Source: Melampsora larici-populina 98AG31
Taxonomy: Eukaryota > Basidiomycota > Pucciniomycetes > Pucciniales > Melampsoraceae
NCBI RefSeq assembly: GCF_000204055.1
Contig: NW_006768768.1
Location: forward strand, 1,342,322-1,406,321
Direction: 5' to 3'
Length of the DNA stretch: 64,000 nucleotides
Part shown: piece after piece, positions 11,611-23,832 of the stretch
Layout of the letters: every line of letters starts with the position of its first letter
Position numbering within the stretch: the first letter of the stretch is position 1
Made by a program: the position numbers and the translations under genes
The notes under the pieces: model-generated
What the model was told of the DNA's origin: nothing
What the model saw: the letters and a program-made list of their open reading frames with translations, nothing else
Database searches by the model: none

Positions 11611-14600
11611 CTAAATTTTGTATTCTCCTGTGTGGCCACTCTGTCTTCCGTTTTCAAGGTGCCAAACATTCAATCCCTCCAGAATTGCTCGAGTCCAATT
11701 CACAGGCTCAACCGGATAAAAAGCCAAATCCGAAACGCGTCGGTGCTTTTCGCTGGAGTATTGTGCAGCGCAGTTGATAACATACGAGTTCGTCTCAACG
11801 TGTTGAACTGCCCAAGCCAAAACGGAGGAAGATTGGCGTTCAATACGCTTACGATGATTCTTGGCCACCGGGCATTGACCGTCATGACAGTTGTGTTGAA
11901 TGTTGATGATACATTCAATTTGCTGTAAAAATGAAACGCGTCCCAGATGTTAACATTTGCCTTTGAAACTTAAACACAGAGATAATACAATCACCTTGAC
12001 ATTTTGTGATATTATCTCGTCCATCACGACCAGCTCCCGCATTCCATAAAAATTGAGTATTCTTCCTAAAGCACATTTTTTTAGTACCACCTCCGCATGG
12101 CCATCGCTTTTCCCTTCCGGCTTCCAAATGCTTTGCACTCTGGCGATAGCCCCCGAAGTCTTCAGCTATGATGATAACATGAGCAAGATATCGATCGTGG
12201 GGAAACATGTGATATCTCGACGGTGTGCTACGCTCACCATTACGAAAGTATTACATGCCACCTTTTGCCCGCGCGTCACTGAGAAACTGTGGTGCTGCTT
12301 CAATGACCGGTAGTACTGATTGGTGGACAACACCTCAGGTTGTGCTGACTGTGCCTCACTCAAGGCTTAAGAGTCTGGGTCAGTGCGGGCTGAAGGCCTT
12401 TCAATATGTGAAGTTTTGACTTACGTCCAACGACCAGGGTTGATCCCTCATGCAGCTTTGGGTCAAGGCCCAATGCATGATACAATTCGGGCACTGTCAG
12501 CAACAAGTGTCGCAATTTCGCACCCCCAAACACTCGAGTTTGTAGCTCGCTGTCGTAAAATGAGCAGGCGGAAACCAGCAACCTCATCATCAGGCGAGTG
12601 TTGAAGGTATTGGCTATGTCTTGCCCCGGACTGTGGTGATTCGAGTGAACCGATGCGTGACGAACGACTCCATTGAAGGACTCGAATTTCTCTGTGGCAA
12701 AAAGCGACGCCGTTCCGAACCGTCGAATGGAATCCTGAAGATGCACGAGCATGTGCAGTTTGGGTTTATTCACCCAACGCGCGTTGTGAGCTACCAGAAT
12801 GTTGAGGAACCTTGAGATATGAATGTCGAGTTCCGATAGGTAAGTCGTCATGTTGGTTATTTCCGTCTGAAAGATATATGAGCTCAGGGCACATAGTGAC
12901 GACCACATCGCCCTCTTCCTCTCGCATAGGTATTCAAATAGGACGAAAGGTACTGTTTGCAACACCGTTCGAAACTCTTTCCCTACTAAACTTTGATAAT
13001 ACGTCACGAAAACATTTGGTTGAATAGGCGGTACCTTCAAACCTTGGGTGTTAACCGAACGCCATCTTCCTGAGATATCATTATACACTTTTGACCCAGG
13101 TTTGATGTTTCCCAACTCTTTCATGGAGTATACGAACAAATATTTGGCGATACCTAGTAAAACCACGTGTAAAATCTCCACCGGGGTATCTGTGTGACCA
13201 TTGAACCCTTCGCAGGCATGTAAAGGGGTCAGTGATGACGAAATGCTGGAGAGAGGGTCAGGAAATCTCACCTTGCAGCCTCAAAAAAGGATTAAACATA
13301 TGGTCGCCATATTTATCATTCATCTCTTGGCAGAGGTTATCAACCTCTGCTGGTGGTAGAGCATCGTGGGCCACATTGACAGACTTAACAAAATGGTCAT
13401 TGAGGGTGTCTTTAACCCCAAAGTCACGAATTAAGGCGTCCACTCGCGTCTTGTTGTTGCGCTTTTGAGCTACCTCACAGATATACTTAGTCCGCTCTCG
13501 TGTTAGATCCCAATCGCGTCGCGGGAGCAGGGACTACAACAACTGATCAGCTTAAATTTATTCCAAAGATACAAAGCATTGGACTTACCTTATTCCCGTG
13601 TTTGTCAATCCCAAAAAATACCCGGACATATCCGTCCGTTGCTTTCTCTGCCATTTTTGAAGCGGACAGGTCGCACATTCGACATGGTGTCAAAGTGTTG
13701 GCAGGGTTCAGTGTGTTGGTGACCTCGGCATGCATTGGCGAGTCCCCGAGGTGGCACAGAACCACGGGGATGACCCACACCTCGGTGCCCAGCGTGTGGT
13801 CATACGCGCCAAAGCCGGCTTCACTGTGCGCGCTGCGTAACAAAAGCACTACGTTGACTCTCACCGTGGACCATGTAAGAGTCAACGTGGGGGGAAAACT
13901 TACTTTAGATCATCCACGACCTGGTCAAATAATTCCAGCGCGCTAGCGCAATTCGAAGTCGCCAGAAAATGAACGTTGTATTCTTGATTAGATAAAGCCG
14001 GAGGTAACCCCGCCAGGGTGAAGTATAAACACATGTGTTTATTCCATTTTTTTGAGACGTTCCCTGATGTGTCATCCGAGTATAATGTTACAGGTACGTG
14101 TCTAATTATTTTCCCCCCGGCCTTGACTCTCCAAGGGTTCAGCACAGGATATGATGGATGAGACAGATCGTGTGGATCTGAGGTTTGATTGGTGTCAGTT
14201 GCTAGTAAAGAACGGTCAGATAATTCTAAGCACGGGAGTGAATCACTGACGATACATATGATCACCGCAAACGTCTTTCAGAAAGAGGCCGTTGTCGAGC
14301 TGAATTTCGGCTAGGCTTCTTGAAAAGTCTTCGCACTTGATGATGAACATGTCATCCGAATCAAAACGGGGTTCCTCAGGTATCAAGATCTTCAAATGTC
14401 CTAGGTGATGTGGATCGGGGATCACCAGAGCAGGTAGACACCTGGCCATCTGGCACTGGTCTTGTTGGTAAAAGAACACCGGGACCACGAGTTGCTGTGT
14501 TCGCAGTTGCACGGGCTCGTATATGTAATAGTGTCGTGCGTTTTGGGAGATCATCGGGACTCGGAGCTGAGGTGATAACTCCTCACGCCACTTTTTAGAC

Positions 14601-15575
14601 TGTGACAGCCTATTTATAGGCCCATTGATCGTGAGCTCTGGGAGAAAGACCACATGGGGGCTGACCAAGGGGTTAGCCAATTCCTGTGAACAATTGGTCA
14701 TTTTTAATCAATCATACGGCATAAATAAGTCATTATATGTATATGCTACTCACGTTTACGATGACGTTCTTGATATCTAAACCAAAAAGCGGATTGCCGC
14801 AAGGGCTTGTTCGTTCTTGTATGTTCAATCCTAAGTTCTTCTTCATTTGCTTGACTAGGGCTCGCAACGTTCCCCATTCAGGAAGGTTGATGTCGAGGAC
14901 TCGGAGTATCGATCGGATATGTTGGTATTGGGTGCGTGAAAGAAGGTTTCTGGTTGAGCCAATCATCAATAACGCCACGACATGCTAAGCCATGGTCGTT
15001 AGTGAACTATCAGTTAGTGTGGCCAAAGTGTAAGTTGATCTCACCTCGACTTTTTTGAATGGATACCACTCTGCTGCGTCTTCGACATGGACTTCGGCAA
15101 TCTCTTCTTCTAAACGTTCGTTGTCCAAGCGGTCATCTGCCTCTTCGTCGTCAAGTTCATTCGCAAGGCCATCCAAAGCTACGCGCAGCCGGTCGAATGA
15201 CATTCCGTCATCGGAACCGTCCGAGTCTGAACCCCCGGCGCCAAACCCAAGGTCAAAGGGGTCGTCTTGTTCGAGATCAAGACGACGGAGGAGTGTGAGA
15301 GGCGACGGAGGGGGCGAAGGAGGTTCGGGATTGTCACCGGGATGGTCAAAATGCCGGTTTACGTGGTCCAACGGTGGTGTTGGAGATCGTGGTCGTGGCT
15401 CTTCAAATCGCTGCCGATATGCGTGATCCATTGCTCGCTGATTATCGAATTCCTTGACGGCGTCCAGATGGGCCTTGGATGACGCATGAGGGTACAATGT
15501 CCTCATGCTGTGTCCAGTTTTGCAAACGCTGCATTGGTATCTGATCGGCCCATGGCGTTGGGGGTGTGAGGTCAT
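11611..15575 (-). CDS. tnp2/Plavaka-like transposase of element B
   Basis: Read from the ATG at 15,575. The first exon has a C2H2-like finger (YQCSVCKTGHSMRTLYPH then SSKAHL) followed by an acidic Pro/Asp-rich linker. Next exons encode HVVALLMIGSTRNLLSR, ELANPLVSPHVVFLPEL, LYSDDTSGNVSKKWNKHM, GDSPMHAEVTNTLNPANTL plus CRMCD, and the long segment 13,2xx-12,360 (LHVVLLGIAKYLF, FVLFEYLCERKRAMWSSL, WVNKPKLHMLVHLQ, SLFATEKFESFNGVVRH). The end carries QHNCHD and RKRIERQSS before the stop at 11,611. This is a cut-and-paste transposase of the CMC/CACTA-like supergroup as I recall it; the catalytic triad cannot be assigned with certainty. One junction near 14,245 lacks a good intron, so a small lesion is possible. 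Confidence 0.75.
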
Positions 15576-15759
15576 ACCTGAAAACGTAACGTGTAAGTCA
15601 AATTCTCGGGAGAGATGCGGTATCAGTCTTTCTCTGAGACTACCTGAGAGAAGCAGTGAGACATACAGGTATAGTTCAATCCCGGTCTGTGTGGCGCGTT
15701 TTTTTTCGCATGGCGCTTCCTTCTCTTTATAAGCCTTCCACCAACTACAGAACATCTAG

Positions 15760-16836
15760 ACATCCATTGGTCAATTTCATTGGTCAAAAATAATACATAC
15801 AAAAGACGATCGAGTTGATAAAATGCAAAATGAGATGTCTTGAAAAGCAGAAGTTGGAAGCATTTTAGGTTGGTTGAAAAGAAGTGATATCGAGTCCTTT
15901 TCGTGAAGATTATACATACAAAGAGACAGTTTGAAAAGATGGCGACTGAGTCGTTTTTGAAGAAATCAAGACAACACAACAGATAGAAACCTCTTACATC
16001 AAAGTATCTCGCTCCGATGACAATGCATTGTTTTTCTTGTATTGGTTTTGCTTGCTACTTTCATTCAAAGTAGCTTGTTCCAATAACATTTTGTTGTTTT
16101 GTAAGTTGCTTCATTATCAATACTTTGATATGTAAGTGGTTGTAGCGATAGAACCCCCTTGACAATGTTTCAGGGGGATTGGAGTGAGTCTGAAGGTATA
16201 GATATAAGGTGCACATGGATGACTCGACAAAGGTTCTTGATTCTTGATGAGGTTATCGAAGTGTTAACAGCTTCTTTGAAGTCTTAATGATGAATTTGTT
16301 CAAGTCTTCATACATATGTACCAGTTGCCACCAGCCTGTACAGACAGTGTACAAAAAGCCACCATCTGGTTTACTTTTTTGTTTGTCTCAGGATAGTCTC
16401 AGAGCGAGTTAGTCTCAGAAAAAGACTGATACGGTTACGCTCCCAAATTCTCAATGTTTGAATTGTCAATGGTTTCGGAATGTGGTGACTGACATCGAGG
16501 GAGTTGTGGTGGCATTGGATTTGTGGTGGTGGTATCGCTCAAGTGAGTTTGGCGAATCGGTAACTTGGCCAAAATAAAAATTGGGACAAATTGGGCCTCG
16601 CCCCGGGGGCAACTTATCACACGGTCTGACCCGGGGCCATCGCTGACGGTCTACCCGCGGCCAGCGTGAGGGGATGGTCGAGCTGGACCATGGGGCGGTC
16701 AAGTAGGACGCGCCGTGGGCCGCCTGCATGATCGCGGCCAAGTTGCCGCCACATTTCAGTCTGGATTGCGCTGGCCAGCCCTGATCCTGACCTGCATTAG
16801 ATGATAACACCTTATGTAGCACTAAACCCCACCGCA
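15760..16836. other. Intergenic stretch between elements B and C
   Basis: No supported gene. It holds an imperfect foldback at about 15,995-16,138 (CTTACATCAAAGTAT and its near complement, with an inner stem GCTACTTT-CATTC-AAAGTAGC) that could be a small MITE, some TCTCAG repeats near 16,385-16,425, and a GC-rich part from 16,590 to 16,800. Confidence 0.4.
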
Positions 16837-17525
16837 GCTCTTGGTAGGCATATGCAATCCCAAAACCAAAGAGAACGTCGATCTTGCCATCCCCACCATC
16901 AAAGACATGGTTCAACGAGTAAGTTCATTGATCATTCTTCTACCTAATCCATGTACACCATTAATAATTAGCCATTGGTCAACATCAGGTTGCGGTTAGG
17001 TGTGGTATGGCACGTGAGAACGCGCAAATCGAAGATGTGTGGGCTGCCACTGATTTGCCCACCCGTGGGCGAATTGCCTATCTGGTGAGTCTTTTTATTT
17101 ATTCCTTTTTGGGTACTACACTATCTCATTCTTCGTTTGCTGCCACAGCGTCGAGAAGCCGCGCGCCTGGTTCTAAAGGGCGGCCGAGGATGTGAATCGA
17201 TTTGGGCCGTAGTAGATGCAAAACTTTCCCAGTTGCGTTTGAAGCGGAACGATGACTATACTTCCGCGTAAGTCAAAGCATATCGATATGAGTAATTACT
17301 CAGTGTATTACTTACTGAGTACCTTGCCAACGCAGCTTCTACAAAGTCATATTTGACGAGGATGCCAAATTGTTCGACGGTGAACTTTGGTTCAAAACCT
17401 TGAAAGCGCGCGAACCCAAAGTGACATTGGACTTGCCTTCCGAGGAGGCTATCATGGCGCAAATGCCTGAAGGTCCTGCCAATGGAGCTCCAGGTGGATC
17501 AAACCTCAATCCACCAGGAAATTAA
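16837..17525 (+). pseudogene. Element C: 5'-truncated coiled-coil accessory gene
   Basis: Exons about 16,837-16,919, 16,990-17,082, 17,149-17,269 and 17,335-17,525 (TAA). They encode PKTKENVDLAIPTIKDMVQR, VWAATDLPTRGRIAYL, REAARLVLKGGRGCESIWA and a C-terminal VIFDEDAKLFDG...LPSEEAIMAQM block. Each aligns with the 3' half of the coiled-coil gene of element B. The upstream half (linker, coiled coil, NPLAL segment) is missing, replaced by unrelated GC-rich sequence. This copy keeps an open frame and is the best guide to the intact C-terminus of the family. Confidence 0.65.
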
Positions 17526-17634
17526 AAGATCTAATCTAATTATTGTATTAGAAATCAATTCTTATTTTTTTGCAATTTTCATCCAATAAAATGGGTAGTT
17601 CAACCCGTCTTGCTTTTTATTTCATCTGAGGCTT

Positions 17635-18110
17635 GCATTTCTTTTGTGAGAAAAGAAATGCACCAATGTTTCTTCAATGAAACATTGTTTCTTCGAGGGC
17701 TGTGCGTTGTGGTTAGCTGAGCTGGTGAGCTGGTGAGCTGACCAGTTGACCAGCTGAGCACCTACCCGTAATTCAGGCCGAGACGGGGAAGCAGTGAGCC
17801 CGAGTGCCAAATACCCCGTCAAGGTGTATCGGGCCATGACCCAGCTGACCTTTTGAGGGCGGATTGCAGCTCACCTGCAGGCGCCTGCTGAGCTCGCCCG
17901 CGGGCGGTCATGAGCCAGCTGACCGTCTCATGGCGGTTTGCAGATGGCCAGCAGGCGTACGCAAGGCCGCCAGCAGGCGAGCTCGGCTGGCGCCTGCTAG
18001 TCGCCAGCCGTGAGGCCCATCGGCAGCCGGCCTGCCCCTCTGCAAAGGCAGGCGGTCTGCCGCCGGCCTGGGCAGCCCGTCTGTAGACGGCCGGACACCT
18101 CTGTGGTGTA
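17635..18110. repeat. Hairpin array and GC-rich palindromes beside element C
   Basis: Two perfect hairpins stand side by side: 17,635-17,661 (11-bp stem, loop GTGAG) and 17,664-17,687 (9-bp stem CAATGTTTC, loop TTCAAT). They are followed by GAGCTGGT repeats and a GC-rich block with GCAGGCGCCTGC and AGCAGGCG...CGCCTGCT palindromes. It begins 110 bases after the end of element C and stops about 150 bases before the first NPC2-like gene. No coding sequence supported. Confidence 0.6.
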
Positions 18111-18259
18111 GATAATCAATCCAATTCCAACTCTGAAGTTTGAACCAACTCACCTATCAAAGAACTCATTCATCCACCAATTCAAGTTCAAGATACAACA
18201 CCATCCAGCTTTTCAACTCATATCACCCATCTTCCCATCAAAACCTCATTAACATCAAC

Positions 18260-19113
18260 ATGCTATCCATCAAGATTCTTTATTCTGTTCTGCTTGTATG
18301 CGCAGCTCAAGCGAGATGGACACCCGACTTACTCCAATCAGATATGCTCTCAAAGCTCTCAGACCGTTTGACTACCAGTGATCCACGAACGCAAACCATT
18401 TGGAGTTTTGACAATTGCGGTTCGATTTGAATTTCTCCATTGGCGCTTTTCTTACTGGAATCGATGTCTGATTATTTTACGTTTTGAATGACTAGGTCTT
18501 GAAACCGATGCTATCACCATTGATAGCTTTGAAGTATCACCCGATCCACCACAGCCCGGTAAAAAGCTCACTATCACTGCAAGCGGCACAGCCAACGAAA
18601 GAATCGAGGTTAGAATTTTGTTGTAGCTCCAACAGCATTAGTTTCAAGTAATCAACTCACTAATCATCATGTCTCTTCCTATGATCAAAACCATTATCGA
18701 TTCCTTCAAATTCAATTTAATCGTACATCCTTACATCGATGTCCACGCGGCCTTCAGGAAGGAGCTTATGCAGATGTGGTAGTCAAACTTGGTTCATTTA
18801 TTAAAATCTTACACAAGCAATTTGACATTTGTGAGGAGCTGTAAGTCAAGAGTGGATCATTATCAATTTTTATGGACCGTCATATTGATCTAACTTCATT
18901 AAATGACCTTGTCTGCACAGCCGAAATGCCAACGCCACACTCCAATGTCCTCTTGAACCTGGTCAGCACCACATCATTCATACCGTCGAATTACCTCGTG
19001 AAATCCCTCGCGCCAAGTTCACTGTCGAGGCTCGAGCTTATACTCAATATGATGATGACATGGCTTGTGCAAATGTAGTGATTGATTTCATGAAGCCTGA
19101 TGAGACACTGTGA
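18260..19113 (+). CDS. ML-domain NPC2-like phosphatidylglycerol/phosphatidylinositol transfer protein, copy 1
   Basis: Exons 18,260-18,419, 18,496-18,608, 18,758-18,840 and 18,921-19,113 join in frame to 182 residues. The N-terminus (KILYSVLLVCAAQARW) is a clear secretion signal. The ML (MD-2-related lipid-recognition) domain follows: DAITIDSFEVSPDPPQPGKK, a central ASGTANE strand, EGAYADVVVKLG, the cysteine pattern (NC, FDICEEL, LQCP, MACA) and LPREIPRAKF. Fungal members bind and transfer phosphatidylglycerol, phosphatidylinositol or sterol in the secretory/vacuolar lumen. The first intron has a weak GTTCGA donor, at the same place as in copy 2 (GTTGGA). A tafazzin gene and then a second copy follow on the same strand. 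Confidence 0.9.
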
Positions 19114-19693
19114 TGAGATTCTCTTAATGTTTTTTTTCTTTATTGTTTCCAGTAGCTACATTGTAATTTCAATGTTTCTTTTCTCATTGTTCTGTATAGT
19201 TCAACTTCAATATCTCTCTATCTGTACTCATGCTGACCTAACTCCTTGGTAACCAAACATCATATCCCTTGATTCTTTTCACCAAGCTAGTCACATTTTG
19301 TTTAGTAATGCAAGGCACTTCTGATCACACATGACAAGTTCAACAACTCAAGGAACGTTCCAAAACCATCCATTGTTGCTGTTGATGAATGGCTAGTGCT
19401 CATTTTTTACAGACGGAAACGTTGTACAATTCGGATACTCAACAAATGCAAATTAGTACAAATCACGGAGTGATATATGTACCATTTGGTAGCTCAGCAC
19501 TCAGGGCCAAACACAAGATAAGACAAGATATCATTTGCATGACTGTGCTGTCATGCTGTGACGTATAGTCGGATATCGGAGCTCTACGCTCCGACCCGAG
19601 CACCGTTTCTAAAGCCCAGGGCACGAGTCCAACATAAACCTCAACTTTGCTTCAACATCACTTTCTTTCCATGCGAGTCACAAAAAAGTAACA
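19114..19693. other. Intergenic spacer
   Basis: 3' region of the first NPC2-like gene and upstream region of tafazzin. I see no gene, repeat or clear regulatory element here. Confidence 0.5.
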
Positions 19694-21045
19694 ATGTCGG
19701 TTTATATGGCCAGCGTGATGGCTATCTTCAAGCCTTTCCTTAATTATGGCATGAAATCCGTCGATGTCTCTGGTCTTCCAATCTTACTCGAGGTCATCGA
19801 GAATCACGCTCGGCGACATTCTACCGGCACTGGTTTGCTAACAAGTGAGTTGCGACTTACTCTTGTGGTATCTCCTTGTGTTCGAAGTATCTATGATACT
19901 CGGTGAGGCGCGCATGAGAGGATTCATCTGACTGTGTATCTTTGTACTTTTTGCTATGTTGGTCGGTCGCTTGATTTCTAAAAACACACATCAATTGAAC
20001 TGAACAAAAGTTTCCAATCACATTTCAACGTGAGTCTCCCCACAAGGCCTCTTGATATCTGCTCTGAGTTATTGAAAGTCTTATGAGGCAATCATTGAAC
20101 GCCAATTTATCGATCTTCAACTGATCTCGTGAATTTGTTTTACACAGATTAGATGACCCAATGGCTTGGGGTATTATGCCTTATCGTACATTCTTTAACA
20201 CAAACTCAGTTAGATGGACGTTAGGTGCATCTGATATTTTATTTACAAATCGGTAAGTCCTTGAGTCATATAATTCATTTTTGATATCTCAAGTGATCGT
20301 CGCCTTAAATGCTATTTCATCTTTTTACATAGTATTTTGACTCCTGCTTGATAGCTTAATTGCTCCTCTTTTTCAATCTGGTCAGGTGATTGAGACGTTC
20401 AGAGGTCAAGGTATTCATCAACCTGCTGTCGATACTGCTATCTATAAGCTCAACAAAGCTCAATGGGTTAGCATCTATCTTTGTCATATTTTTATATATG
20501 AAGCGATATTGACATGGTGTATAAACATTCAATGTACCTTGATGATCGCTATTTTGTTGGACTGATCAAACATTCAGGTTCATATCTTCCCAGAAGGTAG
20601 GGTCAATCAGGAAGGAGTTGACCCAACAAAATTACTTCGTTTTAAATGGGGAGTTTCTCGTTTGGTACTAGAAGCAGCTCAACCACCTATCATCTTACCT
20701 ATCTATTTAAAAGGTATGTTCAATTTGTTTATCAAATCCTATGATTGAATTTCTTCACTTACACAGTGTACTTTGATAAAATCAGGTTTTGAAAACGTTA
20801 TGCCCGAAAATCGATCATGGCCATTTACTCTCTTGCCACGGCCATTCCAATCTTTGAAAATCTTTATTGGACCTCCAATCTCACCTTTTATTGACTTGCG
20901 AGAGCGGTTTCGGGATGCCAAAGAAGCCGACCGAGTGAAGATTAGAATCGAGCTAGCTGCTCAGCTACGCGACAGCCTGGCCAGAGTAGGCACTCAAGAA
21001 CAATGCCATAAGGTTGATGAATCCGATCATCAGGTCTCAAAATGA
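19694..21045 (+). CDS. TAZ1: Tafazzin, monolysocardiolipin acyltransferase
   Basis: Six exons (19,694-19,844; 20,011-20,029; 20,148-20,252; 20,355-20,466; 20,578-20,713; 20,786-21,045) join in frame to 260 residues. The acyltransferase motif H-x4-D is in ISNHISTLDDP (about residues 51-61), spanning a 19-nt exon. WTLGASDILFTN, GQVIETFRGQGIH and the second motif FPEGRVNQEGVDP follow, with LPIYLKGFENVMPE further on. These are diagnostic of tafazzins, which remodel cardiolipin acyl chains on mitochondrial membranes. The N-terminal segment MSVYMASVMAIFKPFLNYG is weakly hydrophobic and may be the membrane anchor. Length is near the usual 260-380 residues. The ATG chosen is the first in frame with exon 1. 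Confidence 0.92.
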
Positions 21046-21850
21046 ATCAATAACTTATCGGAAGGCAAGCTGAGGATATCCTAGATCCCATCTTGACTTT
21101 TCGTCATTTTTCGACTCTTGTAATTCTTCAATGGACACTGTAATCAGACTTATAGCAGTGGTATATGAGATGTATTCTTTTCTTGTGTTGAACCTATCAC
21201 CACGCTGAGCCACATAACTGTCACTGTCTTGACTCTATTCAATGCTCAGAAACCTTTGCTGATTTGTGCACTAGATGCAAAATTTTCAAGTCCATTATAT
21301 GTGTAGGGTTCATGTGGAGACATTGTCCTTAACTTGAATAAGTCCCAGTGACGACATCACCCCCCAAAAAAGAGGACAAAGGTTTGCAAAGAAATTTGCC
21401 TCCAACACCGCCTATATAAATAGGAAGGTAATCCATTGTATACATGGTTATGTACACACCACTCACCATGTAGACTGATGAAGGATTGATTTCAGTGCTC
21501 GTGCGAATGCAGGAGTTTTATTGTCTCAACATACATCCAACCTCAAAAGCATGACTGGGCCACTTCACTTCTGGAATATCAGTAGATTGATTTGTACTTA
21601 CTACTACCAAACCATGGTGCTTTGCAGCTTTATCTGATTCTATAGTAGTCACTAGTCACGCAAATCATATCAGATTGAAAGTCAAAAATCGAAGATTGAC
21701 TATGTAAGGTAGTATCAAACTCCTTCAGATAGCCATTCTCATCCTCATCCATCCTCACAAACAATTCAATCCAGTCTCATCATACTATTACAATCTAACT
21801 TTCAAATTATATCATTTATATTTCCTCATTAAAACTTCATCAACAGCAAG
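21046..21850. other. Intergenic spacer with TATA-like promoter
   Basis: No gene. A TATA-like CGCCTATATAAATAGG lies near 21,410. A stretch at 21,345-21,415 (AAAGAAATTTGCCTCCAA) resembles 29,820-29,890 (AAAGAAATATGCCTCCAA), suggesting a dispersed repeat or shared promoter module. Confidence 0.4.
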
Positions 21851-22705
21851 ATGTTCTCTATCACGGTTTTCTATTCTCTTCTGCTTGTTTGTGGAGCTCA
21901 AGCGAGATGGACGTCTGACTTGCTGCAATCAGACATGCTTACCAGGCTCTCAGAACGTTTGAGCTCCAGTGATCCACAAACGCAAACTATATGGAGTTTT
22001 AACAATTGCGGTTGGATTGGAATTTCTTCATTGGCGTTTCTCTCAGTTACTGGCATCGATGTCTGATATCTTCTCCGCTGTGAATAACTAGGTCTTGAAA
22101 CCGATGCTATCACCATCGATAAGTTTGAAGTATCACCTGATCCACCAAAGCCCGGTAAAAAGCTCATCATCACCGCAAGTGGCACAGCCAACGAAAGAAT
22201 CCAGGTTAGCATTTTGATACGAATCGGACGCTTTAGTCTTCTAACGTCGAGTCATTAACATTCATCCCTTTGCATTTCTTCAACGCCATCATTGATCCCG
22301 GCAAAATCAATATACTCGTTGAATCGATGCTTATGCCTATGCTTCTGCCAGGAGGGAGCTTATGCAGACGTGGTGGTGAAACTCGGACTGATCAAACTCT
22401 TACACAAGCAATTTGACGTCTGTGAAGAGCTGTAAGTCAATAGTGAACGATTACTTCGTGTTTATAGACCGTCATACTCATCTAACTCCATCTGATGTCT
22501 CTGAATGAGTAGCCGGAATGCCAACGCCACCCTCCAATGTCCTATCGAGCCTGGTCAACACACTATGATTTACACCGCCGAATTACCCCGCGAAATCCCG
22601 CCTGCTAAATTCATCGTCCAAGCTCGAGCTTATACTCAAGACGACGCTGACATGGCTTGCGCAGATGTGAAGATCGATTTCTCGAAGCCTGACAAAACTT
22701 CCTGA
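21851..22705 (+). CDS. ML-domain NPC2-like lipid transfer protein, copy 2
   Basis: Exons 21,851-22,010, 22,092-22,204, 22,352-22,431 and 22,513-22,705 give 181 residues with the same intron phases as copy 1. It has a signal peptide (ITVFYSLLLVCGAQARW) and an ML domain with DAITIDKFEVSPDPPKPGKK, EGAYADVVVKLGLIKLL, FDVCEEL, LQCPIEPGQ, LPREIPPAKF and MACADVKIDF. By eye it is roughly four-fifths identical to copy 1. Differences are spread along the protein, and the third exon is 3 bases shorter. The role is lumenal lipid binding and transfer by family. The pair flanking tafazzin points to a segmental duplication. The Ty3 retrotransposon begins about 245 bases after its stop. Confidence 0.9.
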
Positions 22706-22950
22706 TGAGATTTATCTTTTGTGGCACTACTTTTGTTGTGTAATTCTTATCGTCCCTAGTGACTACAACTGACTACAACTTGTGTCTCTTCTCCTTATCA
22801 ATCTATTTAGTTCTATCTGTACCCAAGCTGATTTAAGTTGACGTTAAACGATTAGCATATGTATCTCTTTAGGTCCATTCGAACCACAGTAGTCAGAGGT
22901 TTTTTTAGCAATGCGAGTCGCTTCTGATCACATACATGACAACAGCTCAG

Positions 22951-23341
22951 TGTGATTCCCGATTTCTCTCTTTGTCCGCCTAATTCCTTTGGTTCTCTCT
23001 AGACGCGCTTTTCAGTGCTTTCTCTTTTCTATTTTCTTTTCTTTCTTTTGTTTTCTTTTCTATATTGCTTTTCCAAGAAGACGGATCTCGCATAGATCCG
23101 TCCCGATCACTATTGTTACCAATTGTAGCTCGGATCCAGCTATACCGGATCCGGCCATTCTTACCGATCGTTGTACTTCATCCCTAGGCAATCCCTTGCC
23201 TCATATTGTATCTCTCTATTTCCTTATTCGTACCTCACTTGTAGACGCTCGCATATATAAGCAGCTCGCATCTCCCAAGGAAATGGATTCATCAAGTTAC
23301 TTCCTGCTCATTCTCGCCCCAAAGATTGTGAGTAGATCACA
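22951..23341 (+). repeat. Left LTR
   Basis: 391 bp, starting TGTGATTCCC and ending GTAGATCACA, a 6-bp terminal inverted repeat. It contains a TATA-like GCATATATAAGC near 23,251 as the probable promoter. The 130-residue open frame within it is not believed coding. Confidence 0.95.
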
Positions 23342-23832
23342 AATATATATTTGTGTGTTCTTTATTTCTTTTTCTCTCTAACTTTAAATCATCGCCATAC
23401 CTGATATCAAAGAAAGCTTAGTTATTAATCTGTGTTCTGTTTTTCTCCAAACTCTGTGTTCCTTCGTTCTCCGTTCACAGATATCCTCACCGGAAACCTT
23501 ACCCAGAAGCAACAAACCCTCACACCCAGATTAACAACTCGTTGTAAGCCTTAAAATTCCCTAGCTAGTTATTTTATTTCCTCTCGACACTTTCCTTGAT
23601 TAGTTAGAACTCATTAAAAGAAATCTTTCCTATCCCTTACACACAGAAAACCTACTATTAACACCGTTAAACCAAAAGCTTTTTACCAACCCTTTATATC
23701 TCGATTTTTGAATCATTGAACATTCTTTTTGAAGAATTAACGTACGTACCCTTAGACTCTGATCAAGTCTTATTTAAAGAATAATTTTTAATAATCCCTT
23801 CCGATTCTTTACGAACAGAATCTCATTCAACC

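Larger units (their letters stand above)
8200..15760 (-). mobile_element. Element B: three-gene tnp2/Plavaka-like DNA transposon
   Basis: The inverted, more complete relative of element A: transposase (minus, 15,575 to 11,611), SAM-like gene (plus, 10,732-11,376) and coiled-coil gene (minus, 10,618 to 8,253). Protein similarity to A extends over all three genes. The transposase keeps its N-terminal zinc finger. At least two stop codons sit where the sister copies have arginine, so this copy is also decaying. No terminal inverted repeats or target duplications were identified. Confidence 0.7.

Noticed and set aside
15055..15426. Ser/Arg-rich plus-strand frame opposite the B transposase
   Set aside because: It is the antisense shadow of the acidic linker of the transposase first exon.
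22989..23381. 130-codon hydrophobic frame in the LTR, repeated at 29,282
   Set aside because: It lies within the LTR promoter region and is identical in both copies because the LTRs are duplicates; it has no protein family features.
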